Notes: generated by a model not told the origin, from the sequence alone. DNA of 64,000 nt from RDYZ01 sp964518905 (GCA_964518905.1 CAZFJL010000023.1:1-64000); one strand, 5' to 3'; shown: positions 53,762-62,680, counted from the stretch's first letter. Translations and numbers: made by a program.

Positions 53762-53952
53762 TTAAAATATCTCCGTTTACTTATAAGCTGCGTTTATGGA
53801 TTGTTGCAAGCTAGTCACAATCAACAGTATGGGATCGCGCGAAAGCTCGCGTTATTTTCCTGAGTGACCGTAACGATTCTTAATGGTCTGTTCTGGTCAT
53901 ACTTCATGCTGGACTTCCTGCGGTGCGCGGCAAGCCATGAAGTACGATCGCT

Positions 53953-54561
53953 TTACCAGCCAAACACGGAATAAAATTTCGCGCTGGGTGTTTTGGAGGC
54001 GATCGGTGCGGTATCGACTTCTAGGGGTTCTGCCTTGGTGCTGAGGCGATTTTCGGTGCAAAAAGTCGCGGTGCTAAACCCGCCAAAGCGCTTAACGGTG
54101 CTGGTACGCATCCGTACATCGGGCGAGGCAAACCAAAAGCGTTCGATCGAACTCATGGTTTCGTATTCTGTGATCAGCGTCAGACCGCCTTCCGCGTCCA
54201 TTTCAAATTGTCCGGCGACGGGGACGATTTCGGCGTAGCCCCGCTCGCGTAGCATTTTGCCTTTGGTGGGATCGTCGGCGTCAGGCACGATCGCGAACAC
54301 CGTAGAACCGGCGTGATTTTCGTCATCTTCGCGATCCCACTGCATCGAGCCGCTCCACTGTACGAACGCACCGCCCGCCGCTTGGCTCGGGTCGATTTCG
54401 TGCATTTGGCAGATCTCCGCGACGCGATCGTCATCGGCGGGCAGGGCTTCGACCTGGATCGCCGATCCGCCCAATTCCGCGCGACGAAAAGGGAGGTGAT
54501 GGGTTGTGCGTTGAGAGTGCCAGGTTCCGGCACTGCTCTCGAAAAACTGCATGGCGTCCAT
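53953..54561 (-). CDS. cpcS: Phycobiliprotein bilin lyase CpcS/CpeS
   Basis: The protein has 202 residues from the ATG at 54561, giving MDAMQFFESSAGTWHSQRTTHH, the typical start; an in-frame start at 54597 adds twelve residues. It is a lipocalin-like barrel: the segments SIERFWFASPDVRMRTSTV near 130-150 and STATFCTENR near 158-167 are family signatures. CpcS-type lyases attach phycocyanobilin to Cys-82-equivalent sites of phycobiliproteins. It lies 191 bp upstream of cpcG on the same strand, so chromophorylation and rod-core linkage genes are neighbours. Confidence 0.92.
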   Translation of the reverse strand: MDAMQFFESSAGTWHSQRTTHHLPFRRAELGGSAIQVEALPADDDRVAEICQMHEIDPSQAAGGAFVQWSGSMQWDREDDENHAGSTVFAIVPDADDPTKGKMLRERGYAEIVPVAGQFEMDAEGGLTLITEYETMSSIERFWFASPDVRMRTSTVKRFGGFSTATFCTENRLSTKAEPLEVDTAPIASKTPSAKFYSVFGW

Positions 54562-54957
54562 GATTCCAGTCTGTCCCATTGTTCTAGCTTGTCCCATGAT
54601 GTTTACGATGTGGATTGCGTCTTAAAATATGTCTTAAATAATCAATCTAAATTTAGATTAATTATCGGATTGACTGAGATAAAAAGTCTAAACCGTCCTG
54701 ATGAATACTGTGGGCTGGCGATCGCAAGCTGACGGCTCAGAATAGTAATGTCCGAATTTGTAATCACTGCGATCGTCCTGGGTTACGATCAATCTGAATA
54801 ATTACATCAGCATAATTACCGGCGTGCAGCGAAGCTGAGACCGTAGCGATCGCCCTCAAGCCCGAATTGTTACGGTGAACGCCTCCTGATCAAGTGTTCG
54901 ATCCGCCTGCTTCACATTTTTGCATTCCCCCCAACCTTTCAAACGGCCTAACCTGCG
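54562..54957. other. Divergent region between cpcS and the ABC transporter genes
   Basis: 396 bp. AT-rich promoter-like sequence near 54620-54670 and no supported gene or RNA. A 17-codon frame near 54748 is too short to judge. Confidence 0.5.
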
Positions 54958-55980
54958 ATGACGATCGAAGTCGAAAACCTGAGCAAATCCTACGGCACAA
55001 CCCAGGCGATCGACAGCCTCAACTTTAACGTCGAAAACGGTCAGATCCTCGGCTTGCTTGGCCCCAATGGCGCGGGTAAAACCACGACGATGCGAATTTT
55101 GTCGGGATTTTTGCCCGCCACGTCGGGAACGGCACGCATTGCCGGGTTCGATGTCCATGAACAATCGATGGCCGTGCGCCAACGCATCGGTTACTTGCCC
55201 GAAACGCCGCCGCTGTACCCAACGATGACCGTCGAAGGTTATCTACATTTTGTCGCGCGGATTAAGGGCATCAGCGCAGGCGATCGCGCCGAAAAAGTCA
55301 CCTCCGCCATTCGCCGCTGCGGCTTGCTCGATCGACGCAAAAGCCTGATTTTGAAACTGTCCAAAGGCTACCGTCAGCGGGTCGGCATTGCCCAGGCGAT
55401 CGTCCACGATCCACCGGCGATCGTCCTTGATGAGCCGACCGTCGGTCTCGATCCGCAACAGGTGGTCGAAGTCCGTAAATTAATCCAAAGCTTGGCAGGC
55501 GATCGGACGATCCTTTTGTCCTCGCACATTTTGCCCGAGGTCAGCGCCACCTGTTCCCAAGTGGCGATCGTCAATCATGGCCGCATCGTCGCCACCGATA
55601 GCCTCGATAACCTGATGACGCAGCTCACGCGCGGTGGCTATGAAATCGAAGTCGGTGGTGATATTAACGGTATCGACGCGGCAGTGCAGGCATTTTTACG
55701 GAACGTACCGGGCGTCGAGGACGTCGAGGCGATCGCTGTGGAGGATCTGCCCGAGGGGCGCTACCGTTTTCGGGTGACGATCGAGCCGGGAAGTGAACCG
55801 GGCGGCGCGATCGCCAGCGCGATCGTCGAGTCTCAGCTTGACTTGCTCGAAATGCGCCGCACCCGTGCCAGCCTCGAAGATGTCTTCATCAAACTCACCA
55901 CCGAAGATTCACCGGAAAATTCATCGATGGGCGACACTCTCGCGATCGCGGAACCTGCCAGCGCTGCGATCAATTTGTAG
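54958..55980 (+). CDS. ABC transporter ATP-binding protein (GldA-like)
   Basis: The 340-residue protein has Walker A GPNGAGKTT (residues about 37-45), signature LSKGYRQRVGIAQ (about 134-146), Walker B AIVLDEPTVGLDP (about 154-166) and the switch His in LLSSHILPEV. A C-terminal extension of about 110 residues after the NBD is typical of ABC-2 exporters. It is followed 84 bp downstream by an ABC-2 permease gene and then by a GldG-like gene, the set known as GldA-GldF-GldG in Bacteroidetes gliding motility and as a widespread exporter of unknown substrate elsewhere. Confidence 0.93.
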   Translation: MTIEVENLSKSYGTTQAIDSLNFNVENGQILGLLGPNGAGKTTTMRILSGFLPATSGTARIAGFDVHEQSMAVRQRIGYLPETPPLYPTMTVEGYLHFVARIKGISAGDRAEKVTSAIRRCGLLDRRKSLILKLSKGYRQRVGIAQAIVHDPPAIVLDEPTVGLDPQQVVEVRKLIQSLAGDRTILLSSHILPEVSATCSQVAIVNHGRIVATDSLDNLMTQLTRGGYEIEVGGDINGIDAAVQAFLRNVPGVEDVEAIAVEDLPEGRYRFRVTIEPGSEPGGAIASAIVESQLDLLEMRRTRASLEDVFIKLTTEDSPENSSMGDTLAIAEPASAAINL

Positions 55981-56064
55981 CCATCCGTTTTGTGTATGAA
56001 CCTTCACGTTTGATCGCTTCTATCCCCCCCTCCTGATTCGCTTTCCTTTCTCTTTTCCTCCCCT

Positions 56065-56865
56065 ATGGCCACGATTTTCGCCAGCATCATCGCCATCTAT
56101 CGCAAAGAACTCTCCGGCTACTTCGTCTCCCCCCTTGCGATGGCGATCGCCGGACTATTTTGGTTAATTGCAGGCTTCTTTTTTACGACCATTTTGCTGA
56201 GTGGAACCGGTATCCTAGCCCAAGCCGCCAACCGCGCCCAGCTCGGCATCACCGACCCGCCGCTTGATGTTCCCTACCAGTTTTTACAGTTTTTCCTCGG
56301 GACAATTTCATCGCTATCGCTGTTCATTTTGCCGATGCTTTCGATGGGATTGTATGCCGAAGAACGCAAGCTCGGCACGCTCGAATTACTCGCCACATCG
56401 CCGATCACCAACTGGGCGGTCGCAACGGGAAAATTACTCGGGGTTGTGACGTTTTACACCGTGGCAATCGCGCCGCTGCTGCTATACGAGGCGATCGCCT
56501 TCACCGGCTCTGAACCGCCCATGCCCGCAACCCTGCCACTGATGGGACACTTAGCCTTGATTTTGCTTGCGGCTAGCGTTTTGTCGCTCGGCATGTTCGT
56601 CTCTTCGTTGACCGACAGCACAATTTTGGCCGCCGTGTTGACCTTTGCGCTGGTGCTGTTCCTCTGGGTCACGTCCGCGATCGGTCAAACCATCCAAGGG
56701 CCGATCGGCGAGGCGATTTCTCATCTATCGCTGTTGGAACATTACAATCAGCTCACCCAAGGAGTGCTCGATACGGGTAGCATTATTCTGTTCTTGAGCT
56801 ATATTTTTCTCGGGATTTTTCTCACCGCACAATCGATCGAAGCGCTCCGTTATCAGCGATCGTGA
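56065..56865 (+). CDS. ABC-2 type permease (GldF-like)
   Basis: The 266-residue membrane protein has six predicted helices: a first helix near 22-45 after the amphipathic start IYRKELSGYFVSPLA, then LSLFILPMLSMGLYAEERKLGTLELLATSPI near 80-110, the hallmark loop of this permease family, and four more up to 260. It forms the channel of the exporter with the preceding ATPase. The operon is then interrupted by a 472-bp spacer with repeat elements before the GldG-like gene. Confidence 0.9.
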   Translation: MATIFASIIAIYRKELSGYFVSPLAMAIAGLFWLIAGFFFTTILLSGTGILAQAANRAQLGITDPPLDVPYQFLQFFLGTISSLSLFILPMLSMGLYAEERKLGTLELLATSPITNWAVATGKLLGVVTFYTVAIAPLLLYEAIAFTGSEPPMPATLPLMGHLALILLAASVLSLGMFVSSLTDSTILAAVLTFALVLFLWVTSAIGQTIQGPIGEAISHLSLLEHYNQLTQGVLDTGSIILFLSYIFLGIFLTAQSIEALRYQRS

Positions 56866-56904
56866 ACTATTCTCAGAACTCAAATAACGGTAAATCTTAG
56901 AACG

Positions 56905-57020
56905 TGTCATCAATTAGCACCAGACCCCTTACAGGGTAAGCTGTTGAACGCCCGACCCAACAAAAAACAAAAGGGGCTGAAACCCTTGCTGAATCAAGGC
57001 TACAAATCTAATTGATGACA
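56905..57020. mobile_element. Inverted-repeat element, about 116 bp
   Basis: TGTCATCAATTAG (56905-56917) and CTAATTGATGACA (57008-57020) are exact complements. The interior has a smaller hairpin CCTTG...CAAGG. No coding capacity. The target duplication is not clear. Confidence 0.65.
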
Positions 57021-57213
57021 GCCCCTAGAACAGCACGATCGGGTTCGTGTGCTTGAGCTAGTTAATTCAGTCAAGATAAGTTTGAAAGATAAGTTTAAAA
57101 AATAAAAAATGTGAAATAAAGTATTTCTCAAGCTCTGAACAATCGTCAATTTTTTTTAATCAGGAAATGACAATGATGTTCTTGAGTAGGTCAAGACAAT
57201 AAACAATGACTTC

Positions 57214-57246
57214 AGACCTTTGAGGTTTTAGAAACTTCAAAGGTCT
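57214..57246. repeat. Dispersed palindrome, second copy
   Basis: AGACCTTTGAGGTTT and AAACTTCAAAGGTCT (15-bp arms, one mismatch). The arms and the flanks (TGAC-TTC before, CGC...GCGATC after) match 41008-41040. Confidence 0.8.
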
Positions 57247-57337
57247 CGCCCTAGCGATCAATCCAGAAATCATTTTTTTGCTTAATTTTCGTTATTTATT
57301 ACCTCTTTAATTCTGTCGATCGACTCAAAAAACAGAT

Positions 57338-59143
57338 ATGAAAACGCGACTGACACAACTTAAGCAATATTGGATCTTCTTACTCTGGATCGGTCTCTTT
57401 CTCCTGGTTGCCGGTGGTACAGCCGGTTTGCTGACCGGGGAATGGATGCCAACGCCGACGCTGATGATCATCTTCGGGACGACATCGCTGTCGATGTGGG
57501 CGACGGGACAAGATCGCGTCGCGCGGGGATTTTGGTCACGCCGATCGACCGAAATCGGCACGAATGCGATCGTCTCGACCCTGGCCGTGGTCGGCATTCT
57601 CGCCGCCATTAACGTCCTCGGCGCACGCTACAGCCACCGCATCGACCTCACCGAAGCAAAACAATTCACCCTCGCACCCGAGTCGATCGCGATCGCCGCC
57701 AACCTCGACGCCCCCGTCAAGGTCTGGATCTTCAGCTACCAAACCAATCCCGCCGACGAAGCCCTGCTCGACAACTATCGGCGAGCCAGCGACGGCCAAA
57801 TCACGTACGAGTACATTGACCCCCAAGCCAAACCGGGCATGGTGCAAGAGTTTGGCGTCACGGCGGATGGCGAGGTCTTTCTAGAGGCAAATGATGGTCG
57901 CCAGTTTGTCCAGACGATCGGTCTCGATGGGCTCTCGGAAACGCAGCTATCGAACCGAATCGCCCAGCTCGGAGCCGGAGCCGCGAGCAAGATTTATTTC
58001 CTTCAAGGGCACGGCGAGCGATCGGTGATGGACGGCCAGCAGGACGGCATGGCGCGGGCGATGAAAGCGCTGGAGGAGAAGAATTTCGAGGTTGAGCCGC
58101 TGACCTTGACGGGTGCGGCTGGGTCGGCGATCCCGCAAGATGCAGCGGTCTTGGCGATTATCAGTCCAGCGACAGCGCTATTTGACACTGAAGTCGCGGC
58201 GATTTCCGACTATTTGGCAGCGGGTGGACGGGTGTTGCTGACCGTCGATCCGAATACGGAGCCGAAGCTGGATGAATTTGCGGCGTCCTGGGGAATCGAG
58301 CTGGGGACGGGGATTGCGATCGATCCCGAGCGTTGGGTGCAAGGTCTCGGCCCGGCGGCTCCCTTGGCGATCGATTATGGTCAGCACCCGATCACCCAGG
58401 AATTCGGTCAAAATTTTTCGCTCTTCCCGGTCGTCAAACCGCTGCGATTAAGCGAAGCCGAGGACATTACGGCGCAACCTCTCGTGTTTACCAGTGATGC
58501 GAGCTGGGAGGAGATGAGTCTCGATCAAGGGCCGGACTGGACGCTGGATGCGCCGGAGGATCAGCCGGGGCCGTTAATTTTGGCGGTGGCGCTCTCGAAG
58601 CCGGTGGAGTCGGCGGCGGCGGCAAGCGCGATTGATAGCGAGACCGACGAGACGGAGACCGCCGAGACTGAAACAGCCGAGCCGCTGAATGAATCCGAGC
58701 CGATCGCGGCTGAGGAAACACCTGCGGAGGAAACCGCGACTGAACCGACCGAGGAAACGGCCACGCCAGCCGAATCAACCGAGACTGATTCGATCGAGGC
58801 TGATTCGACCGAGACTGACGCGACTCAGGAGGAACCGAACACAACGGAGGATCAGAACCCCGAGGCTCCCGAAATCGAGGCGCGTTTGGTGATGTTTGGC
58901 GATTCCGATTTTCTGACGGATAGCTTTTTCGATAATCAGCTTAATGGCGATTTATTTTTAAATGCGATCGGCTGGCTAGCGGAGGTGGATGAAACGCAGC
59001 TTTCGATCCGAGCGAAAGAGTCCACGGAGCGATCGCTCACGTTAACGCCACCGGTGGCGCGTTTTCTGGCGTGGACGGCGTTGGCAACGTTCCCGGCGAT
59101 CGGCTTTGGGGCGAGCGCAATTCTGTGGTGGAAACGACGTTAA
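57338..59143 (+). CDS. GldG-like ABC accessory protein with acidic insert
   Basis: The 601-residue protein has two N-terminal helices (residues about 13-33 and 37-52), a third near 78-95 (IVSTLAVVGILAAINVLG), a large extracytoplasmic domain, and a C-terminal helix near 575-597. The extracytoplasmic part is the GldG/IFT-like domain (YIDPQAKPGMVQEFGV near 155; FLQGHGERSVMDGQQDGM near 222; VLLTVDPNTEPKLD near 295). Between about 426 and 512 it carries an unusual stretch made almost only of Glu, Thr, Ala, Asp and Ser. It should be the membrane-anchored accessory subunit of the upstream ABC exporter; the substrate is unknown. Confidence 0.85.
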   Translation: MKTRLTQLKQYWIFLLWIGLFLLVAGGTAGLLTGEWMPTPTLMIIFGTTSLSMWATGQDRVARGFWSRRSTEIGTNAIVSTLAVVGILAAINVLGARYSHRIDLTEAKQFTLAPESIAIAANLDAPVKVWIFSYQTNPADEALLDNYRRASDGQITYEYIDPQAKPGMVQEFGVTADGEVFLEANDGRQFVQTIGLDGLSETQLSNRIAQLGAGAASKIYFLQGHGERSVMDGQQDGMARAMKALEEKNFEVEPLTLTGAAGSAIPQDAAVLAIISPATALFDTEVAAISDYLAAGGRVLLTVDPNTEPKLDEFAASWGIELGTGIAIDPERWVQGLGPAAPLAIDYGQHPITQEFGQNFSLFPVVKPLRLSEAEDITAQPLVFTSDASWEEMSLDQGPDWTLDAPEDQPGPLILAVALSKPVESAAAASAIDSETDETETAETETAEPLNESEPIAAEETPAEETATEPTEETATPAESTETDSIEADSTETDATQEEPNTTEDQNPEAPEIEARLVMFGDSDFLTDSFFDNQLNGDLFLNAIGWLAEVDETQLSIRAKESTERSLTLTPPVARFLAWTALATFPAIGFGASAILWWKRR

Positions 59144-59176
59144 TTAAAAACGTTGAATATAAAGTTGAACAAAAAA

Positions 59177-59207
59177 AGATGTGATTTATTTTTCATAAAT
59201 CACATCT
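59177..59207 (-). terminator. Hairpin terminator
   Basis: AGATGTGATTTAT and ATAAATCACATCT form a perfect 13-bp stem. On the minus strand it ends in TTTTTTT, but it also lies 34 bp after the GldG-like stop on the plus strand, so it may serve both directions. Confidence 0.8.
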
Positions 59208-59247
59208 ACTAGGATTAATTATTGGATACGTTGACAATCAACAGATC

Positions 59248-59388
59248 GGGAGCATCCCGTTTATGCAACTTGCCCCTCATCCCCCAGCCCCTTCTCCCAA
59301 AAAAGGGAGAAGGGGAGACCGATTCAAAGTCCCTCTCCCAACTTGGGAGAGGGATTTAGGGTGAGGGTGACACAAATGGGATGCTCCC
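59248..59388. mobile_element. Non-autonomous element C with the shared core and 8-bp target duplication
   Basis: GGGAGCATCCC (59248-59258) and GGGATGCTCCC (59378-59388) are exact inverted repeats, extended inward by a further seven mostly matching positions. AACAGATC is directly repeated at both borders (59240-59247 and 59389-59396). The interior is the same G/C-rich core as elements A and B. Confidence 0.92.
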
Positions 59389-59429
59389 AACAGATCTCAC
59401 CGTTTCAGCAAGTTGAATTGGTGTTTTCT

Positions 59430-59822
59430 CTAGCCGATCGTCACTTCATCAGTTTGGATACCGGTAGATCCGTAGACCTCATCTGCGATCGCAATCAACC
59501 GATCGAGATCGGCTTGACTCGGCACGCTACCTTTGAGGACAACCGTACCCGACAGTTGCGCCACCCAAACCGAGTCGAGATCGGCGGTCGCGGCATCCAG
59601 ATCGAATGCTGCCGCAACCCGCTTGGCGAGACCGCTTTCGTCATATTTACCATCAAGCCCCACACGTTCGGGGGGAATGGCATCACCACCGTCGTCGGTG
59701 AAGTCCTGAGCCGCCGATAAATTCGCCGCTTTGCCGCGCTTCGATTCATAGATCGGCATCAAATTACGGCTGTCGGCCTTTTCTTTCTCTTCTTTTCCGA
59801 AAATTCGTTGGAGCCATGCCAT
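59430..59822 (-). CDS. BON-domain protein
   Basis: The 130-residue protein starts at the ATG at 59822 (MAWLQRIFGKEEKEKA). Residues about 62-128 look like one BON domain: LAKRVAAAFDLDAATADLDSVW, then the strand VAQLSGTVVLKGSVPSQADLDRL and DEVYGSTGIQTDEVTI. The first 60 residues are polar and probably disordered. BON domains bind membranes or peptidoglycan-associated ligands. There is no signal peptide. Element C lies about 40 bp beyond the stop. Confidence 0.82.
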   Translation of the reverse strand: MAWLQRIFGKEEKEKADSRNLMPIYESKRGKAANLSAAQDFTDDGGDAIPPERVGLDGKYDESGLAKRVAAAFDLDAATADLDSVWVAQLSGTVVLKGSVPSQADLDRLIAIADEVYGSTGIQTDEVTIG

Positions 59823-60141
59823 TTTAAATCGTGCCTCAATTTTGAAGAGTTACAGACGATATGAAGAATCAGAATAACAATTTAACCTGTTTTTTAATTC
59901 TTCAATCAAAATAATACTAATCTCGTCCATTCCTTGGCGAACAGTATTTAACATTCTCTACATATCGTTATCTTTACAATCTATTTTGGTGCGATCAATA
60001 CTGCTATTCAAATCAACACATTAAATTGCAAACCACGGATTAATTTTACGTGTTTTTTGGACAATCTCGAATTAATGTTAGCGAAGTGAACCCGGCATTT
60101 CCGTACTTTCGTAATGCCAAAAGCGCAGTGAAAAGTTAACG
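59823..60141. other. AT-rich intergenic region
   Basis: 319 bp upstream of the BON gene and downstream of the chemoreceptor gene, both minus strand. AT-rich, no gene, no clear terminator. Confidence 0.5.
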
Positions 60142-61593
60142 CTAGAGCAAGCTTTTTAAATGCTCGATCGCATCTTTAAGACTCTCCGCTCCCTGGCGTA
60201 ACTGGGAGATCCCCATCGATGTTTCGTGGGCGGTATGGCTAAAATCTTGCATCGCTGTGGCGACTTGATCGATCGCGCGTTCCTGTTGCTGGGTCGTGAG
60301 TAAATTTTGCTGGTTGCCGAGGTTGACCAAATCGATGGCGGAAACTACGCCGGATAAAACGGTTGTCGTGTCGGCGGCCTGTTGAGCGTTCGAGGCTGCT
60401 AGCTGTGTGCTGCTAACCGTGGCTTTGGCGGTGCTGTCGATTGATCGCTCAATTTCGGCCACCAGTTCATGGATGCGAGCTGCCGATCCACGACTACGAT
60501 CGGCTAGCGTCCGGATTTCTGCCGCCACCACACCGAACCCTTTGCCAAACTGTCCCGCCCGTACCGCTTCCACCGCAGCATTCAGAGCCAGCATATTAGT
60601 TTGGGTGGCTAGATCACTAACCAAGGTCGAGATATTGCCAATTTCATTCGCTCGCTGTTGTAGTAGCGTGACGTTTTCGGCGATCAACTGCACGCTATCT
60701 TGCAGCGTCTCAATTTCAGCTCGAATCACACCGACCGAGTGGTTGCCCTCATTGGTCAAATTCAACGCCTGCTGGGCGTTGCTTTGGGTTTCGTTAGCTT
60801 GCTGTACTGATTGGCGTGCGGAACTGCTTAACTCCGATGTGGAGGTTGCGGTTTGCTGAATGGCGCTGGCCTGCTGGGCGACGATGCGTTCTTGTTCGCT
60901 GGCAACCGTCGCAATTTCCGAGGTGGCACGCTCGATGCTGCCGATCGCCTCCTGCAAGGCAACCGTTAAACTTTGGCGCACAATCAAGAAACCGATCGGC
61001 GACCCCAGCCCCACCGCAGCCACGAGCAGCGGCACAAACACCCACCAGGTTTGCTGGTAGATGGCTTTTGCCTTTTGGCGTTCTATCGTCGCCACGTCCA
61101 CTTGAAGTTTCATGAGTTCCGTCAGGCTCACGGATAGTGGATCGATCGACTGATAAAGGGCTATGCGCAACGGTGACCAGTTCGTTTCATTGCGATTAAT
61201 CGCGGCAGACAGCGCAGTGATCGCAGTGTCGGCAGGCCCAAACTGGGACTCGACCGTTGCGACTCGTGCGGCTTCATCCGCTGTGAGGTAGGTGGCTGTG
61301 TATTGCTCCCAATGTTCATCAATACTGGTACGGGCGCGATCGAGTTCCTGCTGGGCTACGGTCGGCGAAAGAGCGCCCATTTCAAGCTTATTCGCGACAT
61401 CAATAGCCGTAATTGCATACCCATCGGAGACCGCCTTTAACTGCATCAGCGGCATCATGCGATCGTCATAAATCGTTTGCACCTGTCGATCAATTCGCCG
61501 AAACGAATACAGCGCATAGGTTCCGACCAAAACCAAAGCCACGATTGGAATACCAAATCCAAAGTAAAACTTTTGACGCAAATTCATAGCCAT
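60142..61593 (-). CDS. Methyl-accepting chemotaxis protein
   Basis: The 483-residue receptor has one N-terminal helix (residues about 10-29), a four-helix-bundle type extracytoplasmic domain (about 30-180) and a second helix (about 184-206). The cytoplasmic signalling hairpin follows, with its tip at EIGNISTLVSDLATQTNMLALNAAVEAVRAG, here containing QFGKGFGVVAAEIRTLADRS. I see no clear HAMP domain; a helical segment with IGSIERATSEIATVA connects directly. Cyanobacterial receptors of this kind feed CheA-type systems controlling type IV pili motility or phototaxis. No che genes are in the window. Confidence 0.92.
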   Translation of the reverse strand: MAMNLRQKFYFGFGIPIVALVLVGTYALYSFRRIDRQVQTIYDDRMMPLMQLKAVSDGYAITAIDVANKLEMGALSPTVAQQELDRARTSIDEHWEQYTATYLTADEAARVATVESQFGPADTAITALSAAINRNETNWSPLRIALYQSIDPLSVSLTELMKLQVDVATIERQKAKAIYQQTWWVFVPLLVAAVGLGSPIGFLIVRQSLTVALQEAIGSIERATSEIATVASEQERIVAQQASAIQQTATSTSELSSSARQSVQQANETQSNAQQALNLTNEGNHSVGVIRAEIETLQDSVQLIAENVTLLQQRANEIGNISTLVSDLATQTNMLALNAAVEAVRAGQFGKGFGVVAAEIRTLADRSRGSAARIHELVAEIERSIDSTAKATVSSTQLAASNAQQAADTTTVLSGVVSAIDLVNLGNQQNLLTTQQQERAIDQVATAMQDFSHTAHETSMGISQLRQGAESLKDAIEHLKSLL

Positions 61594-61887
61594 GCCTCAC
61601 CGAACCAAGCTGCCGCGTTGCCGCAGCGGACTGTGTTTTATACCTCTACTCTAGGACTGGAGCGAGGTACAAATGCTTAGAGCGACAAGAACCGATACGT
61701 TGCTTTGTGGTTTTCCCTCGTACGGATTCTGAAAATGCGAAAAAAGTCTAAAAGATGTAACGGATTGCGATCGCGGTAATGAATTGTTAAGGTTCTGAGT
61801 GAACCTGAATGAATGCGACGCACGGAAGCTCCTAGCAATATCAATCCGGAGCGATCGCGCTAGTTTGCCCCTGGAGAGTTAGAAATC

Positions 61888-62373
61888 GTGTGGATTTCCG
61901 TTGCCGCCGCGATCGCGGCGTTTGTCTTTTCGAGTCTGGTTGAATATTGGGTACACCGCCTGATGCACGCTTCGCCGCGTGCGGGTGAACGCCATCGCGA
62001 CCACCACCGCCGCAATGAAGGTCAAGGCGTGGCGCTTGAGTTTGTCGATTATGTCAAAGGCGCGGGAATTGCGATGGTCGTACCGCTGCTATTTTCCCTG
62101 CCCTTTGGTCTCGGCTGGCTGACCGGTGCGCTTGCCTATGCCGCATTTTCCGCCTATGCCCACCAGCTCCAGCACGAAAACCCGGCGAAGGTGTTCTGGA
62201 TGAAAATGCCGGTTCACTACGTCCACCACAAATATCAAATGTGGTATCACAACTTTGGTTTAGCGGTGGACTGGTGGGATCACGTGTTTGGCACGTATAA
62301 GGCGGTGGAATGGATTTCGGATGAAGAACGCGCCTTAGCGGAACGTGGCTATCTGGAATTGCGCTGGTGGTAA
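61888..62373 (+). CDS. Fatty acid hydroxylase / sterol desaturase superfamily protein
   Basis: The 161-residue protein starts at a GTG (61888) with GGAG twelve bases upstream. The di-iron His boxes are HRLMH near 24-28, HRDHH near 36-40 and, after two membrane helices (about 55-100), HYVHH near 111-115 and WYHNFG near 122. This is the short beta-carotene-hydroxylase/desaturase type with about three to four helices. It probably hydroxylates a lipid or carotenoid in the membrane; the substrate is unknown. The C-terminus (LAERGYLELRWW) is soluble. Confidence 0.88.
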   Translation: MWISVAAAIAAFVFSSLVEYWVHRLMHASPRAGERHRDHHRRNEGQGVALEFVDYVKGAGIAMVVPLLFSLPFGLGWLTGALAYAAFSAYAHQLQHENPAKVFWMKMPVHYVHHKYQMWYHNFGLAVDWWDHVFGTYKAVEWISDEERALAERGYLELRWW

Positions 62374-62432
62374 TGCTGCCGCGACGTTGATCAAATTACG
62401 CCAATTACGTTCCATGCAGATTGCTCAGTACA

Positions 62433-62608
62433 TACGTAACACAAGCTTCTAGCTTGTTCAAGAGCAAGCTATAGGTGTTCGTAGTGTTCGTAGGGTGGGC
62501 ATTGCCCACCATTACGACAATGTTTCCAGGGATGGAATATTTGTCGTGCAACCGTGCATTGATCGTGGTGGGCAATGCCCACCCTGCAACTTGTTCTTGT
62601 GTTACGTA
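62433..62608. mobile_element. 176-bp inverted-repeat element with GGTGGGC...GCCCACC core
   Basis: TACGTAACACAAG (62433-62445) and its near complement (62596-62608) are the ends. Inside, GGGTGGGCATTGCCCACCA and TGGTGGGCAATGCCCACCC form an inverted pair, each half itself palindromic. No coding capacity. Confidence 0.82.
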
Positions 62609-62632
62609 ACCGTAGTTTGTCCTCAGTAGCCA

Positions 62633-62661
62633 AAAAAGCCGCTCACTTGGAGCGGCTTTTT
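62633..62661. terminator. Bidirectional rho-independent terminator
   Basis: AAAAAGCCGCT and AGCGGCTTTTT form an 11-bp stem around CACTTGG, with A and T tracts on both sides, between convergent genes. Confidence 0.92.
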
Positions 62662-62680
62662 GATGAGTATTGATTGCTGT

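Larger units (their letters stand above)
56866..57337. other. Spacer inside the GldA/F/G gene set, with repeats
   Basis: 472 bp without a gene, between genes that are normally close together. It holds an inverted-repeat element (56905-57020) and one copy of the AGACCTTTGAGG palindrome (57214-57246). Confidence 0.75.
62374..62680. other. Intergenic region with an inverted-repeat element and terminator
   Basis: 307 bp between convergent genes: the element at 62433-62608 and the bidirectional terminator at 62633-62661. No gene. Confidence 0.8.
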
